A stretch of DNA of 37,893 nucleotides, taken from an uncultured Bacteroidales bacterium (GTDB taxonomy: Bacteria > Bacteroidota > Bacteroidia > Bacteroidales > Muribaculaceae). The position numbers and the translations under genes are program-made. Positions 8,148 to 16,637 of this stretch are shown here, one piece after another. Below the pieces are notes generated by a model, which saw only the letters and a program-made list of their open reading frames with translations, made no database searches and was not told the DNA's origin. The stretch is from positions 1-37,893 of the forward strand of contig CACZNH010000025.1 of NCBI GenBank assembly GCA_902782465.1. The letters are read 5' to 3'. Numbering within the stretch: position 1 is the first letter of the stretch; each line of letters begins with the position of its first letter.

Positions 8148-8912
8148 TTATTGGGCGATGATGAGTTCGATGCCCAAATTCTCGATTTGCTTGACGACCT
8201 TAGGGGAGACACCGGCGTCGGTGATGATGACATCGATGGCGTCGATGTCGGCAATCTTGGCAAAGCCACGACGCCCGAACTTGCTGCTGTCGGCAAGGAC
8301 GATGGTCTTCTGGGCCGCGGCAATCATCTTCTGGTTAAGCGCTGCCTCGCGCATATCGGTCGTCGTGATGCCATAATCAAAGTCGATGCCGTCCACGCCC
8401 ATGTACAACTTGCTGAAGGAGCACTCGTCAAGGATGCGCGCGCTGTATTCGCCCACCACCGACAGGCTGCTGTGACGCAACATGCCCCCCAACTGGATGA
8501 TGTCGATGTTCTCGTGCTGTGACAGGATGTTGCTCACCGGAAGCGACGCCGAGACAACCGTCAGTTTATGGATGGGCTGGATATTGCGTGCCAGGGCATG
8601 CACCGTCGTGCCCGAAGCGATACAAATGCTGTCGTCACGCGTGATGAGACGGGCAGCCTCGCGCCCGATGGCGTGTTTCTGGTCGGGAGCCAGCTTCTCC
8701 TTCTCGCTCACCGAACGGTTGTTGATATAAGGATTGACAAGCACCGCCTTGCCATGGCTGCGGTACAGCCTGTCGTTCTTCTCTAGCTCGGTGAGATCCT
8801 TGCGCACCGTCACCGCCGAAACCTCCAGCCTGGACACGAGGTCCGACACAAGCACCGTGCCGTGCTTGATCAGCTCCTCCATAATCATTTCATGGCGTTC
8901 TTCCTTAGTCAT
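8148..8912 (-). CDS. glpR: DeoR-family transcriptional regulator, GlpR-like
   Basis: 254 aa, typical for DeoR/GlpR. The N-terminal winged HTH (about 6-55) includes VSDLVSRLEVSAVTVRKDL, the DeoR signature. The C-terminal sugar-phosphate sensor domain has the conserved SGTTVHALARN (effector pocket), ASLPVSNIL, GGMLR and VLADSSKFGRRG segments. In this family a phosphorylated effector, here presumably glycerol-3-phosphate, releases the repressor. The divergent position to glpABCT supports this; substrate assignment is by context. Start ATG 8912; an AT-rich 367-nt region separates it from glpA and should carry the operators. Complete and apparently functional. Confidence 0.9.
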   Translation of the reverse strand: MTKEERHEMIMEELIKHGTVLVSDLVSRLEVSAVTVRKDLTELEKNDRLYRSHGKAVLVNPYINNRSVSEKEKLAPDQKHAIGREAARLITRDDSICIASGTTVHALARNIQPIHKLTVVSASLPVSNILSQHENIDIIQLGGMLRHSSLSVVGEYSARILDECSFSKLYMGVDGIDFDYGITTTDMREAALNQKMIAAAQKTIVLADSSKFGRRGFAKIADIDAIDVIITDAGVSPKVVKQIENLGIELIIAQ

Positions 8913-9019
8913 AGCAAAACGAAGATATTTTGGTTACTTTTTGATGCCACAAAAGTAGTCCAAATCCTGAAACCTGCAAAAAAATCAAGCAAATATTTTC
9001 AAAAAATTTTAAAACAAAA

Positions 9020-9040
9020 GCAAAAATCAAGCATTTTTGC
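9020..9040. promoter_or_regulatory. Candidate GlpR operator (inverted repeat)
   Basis: 8-bp arms GCAAAAAT and ATTTTTGC around CAAGC. It lies in the divergent region about 110 nt from the glpR ATG and 160 nt upstream of the glpA promoter. The role is inferred from position only. Confidence 0.35.
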
Positions 9041-9201
9041 CAAAAATAACCTTTGTTTTTGCTCTAAAACGAAACCTAAACAAAATAGAAATGAAACAAC
9101 GATTTTCGGTGAATTTGACTTGTTAGCATCCTTTATATCCTTATTTTTTAGGTACTTGAATTAATATTTTAATAAAATTTCAAAAATAATTACGAAATTA
9201 T

Positions 9202-9232
9202 TTTGCCAATTCAAAAACTTGGATTACCTTTG
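9202..9232 (+). promoter_or_regulatory. Promoter of the glp operon
   Basis: TTTG (9202-9205), a 19-nt spacer and TACCTTTG (9225-9232) are a perfect Bacteroidetes promoter. The predicted transcript start is near 9239, giving a leader of about 40 nt before glpA. Confidence 0.85.
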
Positions 9233-9279
9233 CAACGAAACTAATTCACACGATTGGTTTTGCTTAACACAACGTATTT

Positions 9280-10923
9280 ATGAAAACAAGCGAGATTTAC
9301 AAGAAGGAATATGACGTGATCATCGTGGGAGGCGGCGCTACCGGCGCCGGCACCGCAAGAGATTGTGCCTTGCGCGGCCTCAAGGTGCTGCTCGTCGAGC
9401 GCAACGACTACAGCACGGGCGCAACGGGCCGTAACCATGGCCTGATGCACAGCGGCGCACGCTATGCCGTGACCGACGGCGAGAGCGCCAGCGAGTGCAT
9501 CAGCGAGAACATGATTCTCAGGCGCATCGCACGCCATTGCGTGGAGGAAACCGATGGCCTGTTCATCACCCTGCCCGAGGATGACCTCGAGTACCAGAAG
9601 ACCTTTGTCGAGGCGTGCCAGCGTGCCGGCATCCGCGCCGACATCATCGACCCCGAGGAGGCCCGCCGCATCGAGCCCGCGGTCAACCACGACCTCATCG
9701 GCGCCGTCCGCGTCCCTGACGCCGCCATCGACCCGTTCCGCCTTACCGTCGCCAACCTGCTCGACGCCCGCATGCACGGTGCCGAGACCCTCAACTACCA
9801 CGAGGTGGAAGGCGTCATCATCAACCAGAACCGCGTCGAGGGCCTGAAGCTGTTCAACAAACTCAACGGCGAGCACGTTGAGGTGAGGGCCCGGGTAGTG
9901 GTCAACGCCGCCGGCATCTGGGGCCAGCGCATTGCCCAGATGGCAGGCGTGAACATCTCGATGTTCCCCGCCCGCGGCGCCCTGCTCATCTTCGGCCACC
10001 GCGTGAACAACATGGTCATCAACCGCTGCCGCAAGCCCGCCAACGCTGACATCCTCGTGCCCGACGACACCGTGTGCGTCATCGGCACCACCAGCGACCG
10101 CATCCCCATCGAGACCGTTGATGACATGCGCGTGACACGCGAGGAGGTGGATGTGCTGCTCAAGGAGGGCGTGAAAATCGCACCTTCGCTCGCCACCACT
10201 AGAATCATACGCGCCTACGCAGGCGTGCGACCCCTGGTCGCCAGCGATGACGACCCCAGCGGCCGCAGCATCAGCCGCGGCATCGTCTGCCTGGACCACG
10301 CCAAGCGCGACGGACTGGAGGGTTTCATCACCATCACGGGCGGCAAGATGATGACCTATCGCCTGATGGGCGAGATAGCCACCAACGCCGTGTGTGCCAA
10401 GTTGGGCAACACAGCGCCCTGCGTCACTGCCAGCCAGCCGCTGCCGGGTTCCGAAGAGGACGCACCCAGCCAGAGCGACGCCACCAAGCGCTACAGCTTT
10501 GGCCAGCGCGCCGCCATCGGCCGCCATGGCTCGTTGGCTGCCCGCATCGAGAAAGACAATGATATCGACAACGCCCTGGTGTGCGAGTGTGAAGGCGTCA
10601 CCGTGGGCGAAATCAAATATGCCGTACACCAGCTCCACGTTCACAACCTGGTGAACCTGCGCCGACGCACACGCGTGGGAATGGGCACCTGCCAGGGCAA
10701 ACTCTGCTCCTGCCGTGCCGCATCCCTGATGGGTGAATTCCGCAACGACGTGAAGGGCGCACAGGAAGACCTCGCCGCCTTCCTCGACGAGCGCTGGAAG
10801 GGCATGAGGCCCGTGGCATGGGGCGACACGCTGCGCGAGGCGCAGCTCACCGCCGCCATCTACGAGGGCTTGTGTGGACTGGACATGGCTGTTAATATGG
10901 AAGGAAAGGAGGACGTACAATGA
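9280..10923 (+). CDS. glpA: Anaerobic glycerol-3-phosphate dehydrogenase subunit A
   Basis: 547 aa, as in other GlpA. It is the FAD-dependent catalytic subunit that oxidises sn-glycerol-3-phosphate to DHAP. The N-terminal dinucleotide fold DVIIVGGGATGAGTARDCA (12-30) binds FAD. ATGRNHGLMHSGARYA (48-63) and GVRPLV (315-320) are GlpA/GlpD landmarks. The C-terminal BFD-like [2Fe-2S] domain has Cys435-x-Cys437 and Cys471-x4-Cys476. It is the first gene of the operon, with its ATG about 40 nt after the predicted transcript start; its TGA overlaps the glpB ATG (ATGA), so the two are translationally coupled. Electrons should pass through GlpB/GlpC to menaquinone at the inner membrane. Complete; no missing cofactor ligand. 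Confidence 0.98.
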   Translation: MKTSEIYKKEYDVIIVGGGATGAGTARDCALRGLKVLLVERNDYSTGATGRNHGLMHSGARYAVTDGESASECISENMILRRIARHCVEETDGLFITLPEDDLEYQKTFVEACQRAGIRADIIDPEEARRIEPAVNHDLIGAVRVPDAAIDPFRLTVANLLDARMHGAETLNYHEVEGVIINQNRVEGLKLFNKLNGEHVEVRARVVVNAAGIWGQRIAQMAGVNISMFPARGALLIFGHRVNNMVINRCRKPANADILVPDDTVCVIGTTSDRIPIETVDDMRVTREEVDVLLKEGVKIAPSLATTRIIRAYAGVRPLVASDDDPSGRSISRGIVCLDHAKRDGLEGFITITGGKMMTYRLMGEIATNAVCAKLGNTAPCVTASQPLPGSEEDAPSQSDATKRYSFGQRAAIGRHGSLAARIEKDNDIDNALVCECEGVTVGEIKYAVHQLHVHNLVNLRRRTRVGMGTCQGKLCSCRAASLMGEFRNDVKGAQEDLAAFLDERWKGMRPVAWGDTLREAQLTAAIYEGLCGLDMAVNMEGKEDVQ

Positions 10924-12164
10924 GAATGGACACTGTCATCATCGGCGGAGGCCTGAGCGGACTCTCCTGCGGTATCGCGCTCGCCAAGCGCGGCAAGCGT
11001 GTCACCATCGTGGCCAGCGGACAAAGCACCATGCTGTTCAACGGCGGCTCGATGGAACTGCTGGGTCACATCGACGGCAAGGCGGTAACCAACCCGCTCG
11101 AAGCCATCGCTACCCTGCCCCAAAGCCACCCGTACAGCAAAATCGGAGCCGACCGCATCGCCGAGCTCACTGAGCGCGCCAAGCTGATGCTCACCGACTC
11201 GGGCATCAACATGGTGGGCAACGCTGCCGCCAACCACTGGCGCATCACCCCCATGGGCGTCGCCAAGCCCGCATGGCTCACCCTGAGTGACCACCTGCGT
11301 ATCGACGACCTCAACAGCCTGCCCGCCAAGCGATTGGCACTGATGTGCATCCGCGGCTACTTTGACCAGCCCAACGCCATGCTGGCACAGGGCCTGCGCG
11401 AACTGGGCTTCGAGGTGGACACCATCGAGTTCACCACCGACGACATCACCGCCCTGCGCCGCAGTCCCAGTGAGATGCGCGCTACCAGCCTGTCCAAGCA
11501 CCTGATGAGCAACAACGCCCTGAGACGTGTTGCCGACCAAATCAACACCCTGGCAACTGATGCCGACATGGTGCTGCTGCCCAGCGTGTTGGGACAGAAC
11601 GACGATAGCGACATCCAGACCCTGCAGTCGATGACCAACAAGCCGTTGCGCCTCGTCGCCACCCTGCCTCCCGCAGTGGCCGGCATGAGGATGATGAAAC
11701 AGCTGCGACACTACTTCAAGATGCTGGGCGGCAACTACCTGATGGGCGACAGCGCCGTGAGCGGCACCTTTGAGGGCGACCGTCTGGTCAGCATCAGCAC
11801 CGCCAAGCTTGCCGACATGCCGCTGAAGGCCGACAACTTCGTCCTGGCCTCCGGCTCGTTCATCAGTCGTGGCCTGATTGCCGACTATGAGCGCGTCTAT
11901 GAGCCTGTACTGGGTGTCGATGTGGATGCCGACAGCAACCCCGACGCATGGACCAGCTTCGGCGTGCTGCAACCGCAGGCCTATTCCCGCTACGGCGTCG
12001 CCACCGACGACCAGCTGCACTGCCTCAAGCAGGGCAAGCCCGTCAGCAACCTCTACGCCATCGGTTCAATACTGAGCGGCCACGATGCCGTGAAGATGGG
12101 CGACGGCACGGGTGTATCACTGATGACGGCACTGGCTGTCAACGACCTCATTATCAAGAAATAA
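10920..12164 (+). CDS. glpB: Anaerobic glycerol-3-phosphate dehydrogenase subunit B
   Basis: 414 aa, typical. It is the second flavin-binding subunit of the GlpABC complex. The N-terminus has DTVIIGGGLSGLSCGIALAK, a Rossmann FAD/FMN motif, followed by FNGGSMELLG as in E. coli GlpB. The C-terminal part contains YAIGSILSGHDAVKMGDGTG, the expected second flavin contact. Its start overlaps the glpA stop by four bases and is preceded by GGAAAGGAGG, a rare clear Shine-Dalgarno sequence in this window, suggesting reinitiation. 21 nt separate it from glpC. Confidence 0.97.
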   Translation: MRMDTVIIGGGLSGLSCGIALAKRGKRVTIVASGQSTMLFNGGSMELLGHIDGKAVTNPLEAIATLPQSHPYSKIGADRIAELTERAKLMLTDSGINMVGNAAANHWRITPMGVAKPAWLTLSDHLRIDDLNSLPAKRLALMCIRGYFDQPNAMLAQGLRELGFEVDTIEFTTDDITALRRSPSEMRATSLSKHLMSNNALRRVADQINTLATDADMVLLPSVLGQNDDSDIQTLQSMTNKPLRLVATLPPAVAGMRMMKQLRHYFKMLGGNYLMGDSAVSGTFEGDRLVSISTAKLADMPLKADNFVLASGSFISRGLIADYERVYEPVLGVDVDADSNPDAWTSFGVLQPQAYSRYGVATDDQLHCLKQGKPVSNLYAIGSILSGHDAVKMGDGTGVSLMTALAVNDLIIKK

Positions 12165-12185
12165 ACAATTAGATAGACGGATATT

Positions 12186-13448
12186 ATGGCTGAACGAATG
12201 CAAAGCTGCAACCTCAGCGAGCACAACTTTGAGCAGTGCACCAAGTGCAGCATCTGCACGACGGTCTGCCCGGTTGCCGCAGTAACCACCGACTACCCCG
12301 GCCCCAAACAGGCCGGCCCCGACGGTGAGCGTTACCGCTTGAAGGACCCCGCCTATTACGATAAGGCGTTGAAGCTGTGCCTGAACTGCAAGCGCTGTGA
12401 AGTGGCCTGCCCCAGCGGCGTGCACATCGCCGACATCATCCAGCATGCCCGCATGCGTGCCACCCTGGGCAAGAAAGCCAGCCTGCGCGACACCATGCTC
12501 GCCAACACCGACCTGCTGGGCACCATGGCCAACCTGGTGGCTCCCGTCGCTAATGCGACGCTGGGCCTCTCGCCCACCAAACTGGTGATGGACAGCGTGA
12601 TGGCCATCGACAAGCACCGCACCTTCCCCGCCTACAGCCGCCAGAAGTTCACGACCTGGTACAAGCGCCATGCCGCCAAGGAGCAGGACGCCTACCGCAA
12701 CCACGTGAGCTATTTCCACGGCTGCTACGTGAACTACAACTTCCCCAAGCTGGGTCAGGACCTCGTGAAAATCATGAACGCCGTGGGCTATGGCGTGCAC
12801 CTGCTTGACAAGGAGCAGTGCTGCGGCGTCGCCCTTATCGCCAACGGCCTGTACAAGCAGGCCAAGCGCCAGGCACACACCAACATCGACAACATCCGCA
12901 AGGCAGTCAACACCGACCACCGCACGGTCATCGCCACCAGTTCGAGCTGCACGTTCAACATGCGCGACGAGTATCCCTCGATGCTGGGCATCGACAATGC
13001 CGATGTGCGCGACAACATCAACCTGGCGACGCGATTCATCTACAACCTTGTGGATGAGGAGAAAATCAAGCTGGTCTTCAAGCAAGACTATAAGCGACGC
13101 ATCGCCTATCACACCGCCTGCCACATGCAGCGCATGGGCTGGCAGCTGTTCAGCATCGAACTGCTGCGCATGATTCCCGGACTGGACCTGCAGGTGCTGG
13201 AACAGGAGTGCTGCGGCATCTCGGGCACCTATGGTTTCAAGAAGGAAAACTACGAGCGCTCACAGGCCATCGGCGCCGCCCTGTTCAAGAGCATCGAGGA
13301 GGCCCAGGTCGAGGCCGTCGCCACCGACTGCGAGACCTGCAAGTGGCAAATTGAGATGTCCACCAGCCTGCCCGTTGAGAACCCCATCAGCGTCCTTGCC
13401 GACGCCCTCGACGTGGAGGCCACCCGCCAAGCTAACGGAATCAAATAA
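12186..13448 (+). CDS. glpC: Anaerobic glycerol-3-phosphate dehydrogenase subunit C
   Basis: 420 aa. It is the iron-sulfur subunit that anchors GlpAB to the membrane and hands electrons to quinone. Two [4Fe-4S] motifs are intact: Cys18-x2-Cys21-x2-Cys24-x3-Cys28 and Cys65-x2-Cys68-x2-Cys71-x3-Cys75. Two CCG domains follow: FHGCYVNYNFPKLG with EQCCGV, and YHTACHMQRMGW with QECCGISGTYG. These bind further cofactor or heme-like groups in heterodisulfide-reductase relatives. There are no transmembrane helices, as in E. coli, where association is through amphipathic segments. It lies third in the operon, 50 nt before glpT. Confidence 0.97.
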   Translation: MAERMQSCNLSEHNFEQCTKCSICTTVCPVAAVTTDYPGPKQAGPDGERYRLKDPAYYDKALKLCLNCKRCEVACPSGVHIADIIQHARMRATLGKKASLRDTMLANTDLLGTMANLVAPVANATLGLSPTKLVMDSVMAIDKHRTFPAYSRQKFTTWYKRHAAKEQDAYRNHVSYFHGCYVNYNFPKLGQDLVKIMNAVGYGVHLLDKEQCCGVALIANGLYKQAKRQAHTNIDNIRKAVNTDHRTVIATSSSCTFNMRDEYPSMLGIDNADVRDNINLATRFIYNLVDEEKIKLVFKQDYKRRIAYHTACHMQRMGWQLFSIELLRMIPGLDLQVLEQECCGISGTYGFKKENYERSQAIGAALFKSIEEAQVEAVATDCETCKWQIEMSTSLPVENPISVLADALDVEATRQANGIK

Positions 13449-13498
13449 ACGACACATATATTACTTAAAACTAACAACCAACAACTTAAAACTTAATT

Positions 13499-14923
13499 AT
13501 GGCAAGTTTTTTAGCTCCCCCGGCCTATAAGCCGGAACAGACTGGCCCCGAGGCCGATGCCCGTTACAAAAGACTGCGTTGGCAGGTCTTTGTCGGCATC
13601 TTCATCGGCTATGCCGGCTTTTACCTGGTGAGAAAGAATTTCTCCATGGCAATTCCCATGCTCGAGCCCTTCGGCTTCACCAAGGGCATGCTGGGTACCG
13701 CCCTGGCGATGAATGCCGTGGCCTATGGCTTCTCCAAGTTCGTCATGGCCAGCATCAGCGACCGCAGCAATGCGCGCCGCTTCCTGCCGCTGGGACTTAT
13801 CCTGTCGGCCATCGCCATGTTGTTCATGATGGTTCCCATCACCGTGCTCGACCCCATCAATCATCCCGAGCGCAAGGGTCTCGCCGTCTTCCTGATGGGT
13901 GCCTTCAACTTCCTCGTGGGTTGGTTCCAGGGAATGGGCTGGCCTCCGTGCGGACGCGTGATGACGCGCTGGTTCTCCATTAAGGAGCGCGGCACCTGGA
14001 TGAGCGTGTGGAACTGCGCCCACAACGTGGGTGGCGCCCTCGTCGGCCCCATGGCCGCCTATGGTGCCATGTGGTTCGGCTCGTGGTTCTACGGCAACGA
14101 TGAGAAGATGTACTTCCTTATCGGTACCTATGCCTTCCCCGCTGCTGTAGCCATCCTGATTGCGATTATCGCCTACATCCTCATCCGCGACACCCCTCAG
14201 TCCTGCGGTCTGCCCTCGATTGAGAAATGGAGCGGTAGTGCTTCCAAGAACTATGACGAGAAGAAGAGCGAGCAGTCGCTCAGCATCGGCCAGATTTTCA
14301 AGACCGTGCTCTCGAACAAGTTCCTGTGGTACATCGCACTGGCCAACTCGTTCATCTACATGGTGCGCTACGGCTGTCTGGACTGGGCTCCCACCATCCT
14401 GAGCGAGCAGGGCGTGGATATCAAGAATGCCGGTTGGGCTTACTTCGCCTATGAGATTGCCGCTATCCCCGGCACCATCTTCTGCGGCTGGCTCAGCGAC
14501 AAGGTCTTCAACGGCCGTCGCGCGTTGCCCACGATGATTTTCATGGCACTGATTATCATTGCCATAGTCATCTACTGGCAGAACATGACCAACCTGAGCA
14601 TCGTTCTCGCCTGCCTGATTGCCATCGGCTTCCTTATCTACGGTCCCGTGATGCTCATCGGCGTGCAGGCCCTTGACCTGGCACCCAAGAATGCAGCAGG
14701 CACCGCCGCCGGCCTCACCGGTTTCATGGGCTACGTGCTGGGTACCGCTATCCTCGCCAACACCGTGCTCGGTTATGTTGCCGAAAGCACCGGCGGATGG
14801 GACATGCCGTTCATCCTGCTCATTGTGGGCTGTGTGGGTGCCATCTTCTTCATGGCCCTGACCTACAAGGAGGAGCAATACCTCGTTGCCGACCGCAAGG
14901 GCGAGCACATCGAGAAGAAATAA
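13499..14923 (+). CDS. glpT: Glycerol-3-phosphate transporter (OPA family MFS)
   Basis: 474 aa with about 12 membrane helices; the long loop after helix 6 (about 235-265) and the cytoplasmic N-terminus fit the organophosphate:phosphate antiporter family. WQVFVGIFIGYAGFYLVRKN near residue 24 and FQGMGWPPCGRVMTRWFS in the first half are the family signatures, with Arg residues that grip the phosphate. It exchanges G3P for inorganic phosphate across the inner membrane. The neighbours (glpABC upstream, diesterase and porin downstream) support GlpT rather than UhpT or PgtP. The start ATG 13499 follows an A-rich leader. Confidence 0.95.
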   Translation: MASFLAPPAYKPEQTGPEADARYKRLRWQVFVGIFIGYAGFYLVRKNFSMAIPMLEPFGFTKGMLGTALAMNAVAYGFSKFVMASISDRSNARRFLPLGLILSAIAMLFMMVPITVLDPINHPERKGLAVFLMGAFNFLVGWFQGMGWPPCGRVMTRWFSIKERGTWMSVWNCAHNVGGALVGPMAAYGAMWFGSWFYGNDEKMYFLIGTYAFPAAVAILIAIIAYILIRDTPQSCGLPSIEKWSGSASKNYDEKKSEQSLSIGQIFKTVLSNKFLWYIALANSFIYMVRYGCLDWAPTILSEQGVDIKNAGWAYFAYEIAAIPGTIFCGWLSDKVFNGRRALPTMIFMALIIIAIVIYWQNMTNLSIVLACLIAIGFLIYGPVMLIGVQALDLAPKNAAGTAAGLTGFMGYVLGTAILANTVLGYVAESTGGWDMPFILLIVGCVGAIFFMALTYKEEQYLVADRKGEHIEKK

Positions 14924-14966
14924 TCAATTATCACAATAATTTATTCATTTAAAAAACTGACTACTT

Positions 14967-16589
14967 ATGTTTAAAAATCTCGTTAGAGTAGGTTTGTTAA
15001 GCACCGTTTTGCTTGCAACCTTCACCTCATGTGAGGAAGAACAGCAGTTCACCAATGAGAAGCTTGACGCCAAGCGTGTCGAGGTTCAGGTGCTGAACGA
15101 CGACCTGGCTAAGGTTCGTGACTATGTGCCCCTGTATGCCGTTATCGCACACCGCGGCTCCACATTCTGGGCTCCCGAGGAGACCGAGGCTTCGTGGCGT
15201 TGGGCCCGTGAAATGGGTGCTGACTATCTCGAGAGCGACGTGCAGTGCACCAAGGACGGTATCGTCCTGGCCAACCACGACGAGAACCTGAAGCGTACCA
15301 CCAACATCGAGAACGTCTTCAGCGAGAACGTTCCCGCCAACCGTGTTGAATTCTATATGAGCCTGGGCTTCACCCGCGCTGACGCCGAGGCACAGTATGG
15401 CCGCGACATGGCCGCCTTCCGCCCGTTCTACACCCTGAGCTACTACTATGCCGAGCTGCTCATGCTTGACGCTGGCAGCTGGTTCAACGAGAGCTCGCTG
15501 GAACAGGCTCGTCCCACCTTCAAGGCTACCGAGAACGGTCGCTTTGAGAACGGCCACATCGTTTACAGCAATGGTCTGTACATCAGCGCCATCCAGGACC
15601 AGATTGCCTATGCACAGGGCAAGCGCCTGATCCGCGACGCCAATGGCCGCCGCATCCTCACCTATAAGGTGAAGGACGAGTACAAGGGCATGACCCTGGA
15701 GCAGATTTACAATGCCATCAAGGCCAAGGGCCAGTACAACGCCAAGTATATGGACTTCATCGAGTACGACTTTGCCAACGCCTATGAGGCCGACCCCGAG
15801 GACACCGGCAACCGCCCCGGCATCTATGTCGAGTTCAAGGAAAGCTGGCTCAACCCCGGCAACATGGAGCAGCGCGTGTATGACGTGCTGGCCGAGCAGG
15901 GTTGGAACATTATCACCAACGATCCCGGCGACCAGCCCTTCTACAAGAACGGCAAGGTGAACGTGGGTAACACCCGCGGCCGCGTCATCCTGCAGACCTT
16001 CTCGTTCGACGCCCTGCGTCGCGCCAACGACGTCTTCAAGGGTCGCATCCCCATGTGCTACCTGTTGTGGATCAGTGAACCCGCCTACGCTACCGATATC
16101 GCCTATGACACCCCCACCGGCTATGCAGCCTTCATCAAGTGGGCACAGGACAATGGCGCTCACATCATCGGCCCGGCTATCAGCGGTGCCCCCAACAACT
16201 ATCCTGAGATGAACGCACCCTGGCAGGCCTACATGATTCGTCGCGCCGGCATGATCAACCATCCCTACAGCTTCGACAGCTGGGCTCAGATGACCAAGTA
16301 CATGGGCTACTACAACTATGGTTGGGAGACCGAGTTTGACGACTTGCTGCGCCTTGAGATTCCTGCTACCCCCTACTGCACCAGCAGCTATCCCAGCAGC
16401 GTACCCGTGTACATGGACGGTTTCTTCACCAACCGCACCGAGATGTCGTTGCGCTACATGATTGAGAACGGTTTCCGCGGCAACGCCCAGCTTCCCAATC
16501 CCTTCCACGCCGGACAGAAGTATGACAACTCGCAGGCCAACGTCATCGTTCCCGATGCAGTTGCCACCCTCGAGCGTCTGGGTTACTAA
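14967..16589 (+). CDS. Glycerophosphodiester phosphodiesterase lipoprotein (GlpQ-like)
   Basis: 540 aa, longer than E. coli GlpQ (about 358) because of an insertion between residues ~115 and 270. The signal peptide ends in ATFTSC, a lipobox with Cys22, so it is membrane-anchored on the periplasmic side or surface. GDPD catalytic features are present: His62-Arg63-Gly64, EET (71-73), ESDV (89-92) and NHDENL with His104. It hydrolyses glycerophosphodiesters to sn-glycerol-3-phosphate and an alcohol, supplying GlpT. The C-terminal ~200 residues complete the TIM barrel (VYVEFKE-, ILQTFSFDALR-like strands). It lies fifth in the operon, with a 43-nt gap before it and 48 nt before the porin gene. Confidence 0.93.
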   Translation: MFKNLVRVGLLSTVLLATFTSCEEEQQFTNEKLDAKRVEVQVLNDDLAKVRDYVPLYAVIAHRGSTFWAPEETEASWRWAREMGADYLESDVQCTKDGIVLANHDENLKRTTNIENVFSENVPANRVEFYMSLGFTRADAEAQYGRDMAAFRPFYTLSYYYAELLMLDAGSWFNESSLEQARPTFKATENGRFENGHIVYSNGLYISAIQDQIAYAQGKRLIRDANGRRILTYKVKDEYKGMTLEQIYNAIKAKGQYNAKYMDFIEYDFANAYEADPEDTGNRPGIYVEFKESWLNPGNMEQRVYDVLAEQGWNIITNDPGDQPFYKNGKVNVGNTRGRVILQTFSFDALRRANDVFKGRIPMCYLLWISEPAYATDIAYDTPTGYAAFIKWAQDNGAHIIGPAISGAPNNYPEMNAPWQAYMIRRAGMINHPYSFDSWAQMTKYMGYYNYGWETEFDDLLRLEIPATPYCTSSYPSSVPVYMDGFFTNRTEMSLRYMIENGFRGNAQLPNPFHAGQKYDNSQANVIVPDAVATLERLGY

Positions 16590-16637
16590 TCGGCTACAAT
16601 GAACATTATCAACAACATTAAATCGACATAATTTAAT

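Larger units (their letters stand above)
8913..9279. promoter_or_regulatory. glpR-glpA divergent control region
   Basis: A 367-nt region, strongly A/T-rich, without a gene. It contains the glpA promoter (9202-9232), an inverted repeat GCAAAAAT-N5-ATTTTTGC at 9020-9040 and a near copy of its left half with CAAGC at 8976-8990, which are candidate GlpR sites. A-tracts spaced through 8970-9070 may bend the DNA. No CAAAnnTA element for glpR was identified with confidence. Confidence 0.5.

Noticed and set aside
9241-10920. 559-codon minus-strand frame opposite glpA, and similar frames opposite glpB, glpC and glpT
   Set aside because: Same codon-bias artefact; glpABCT show intact motifs on the plus strand and no known protein matches the antisense products.
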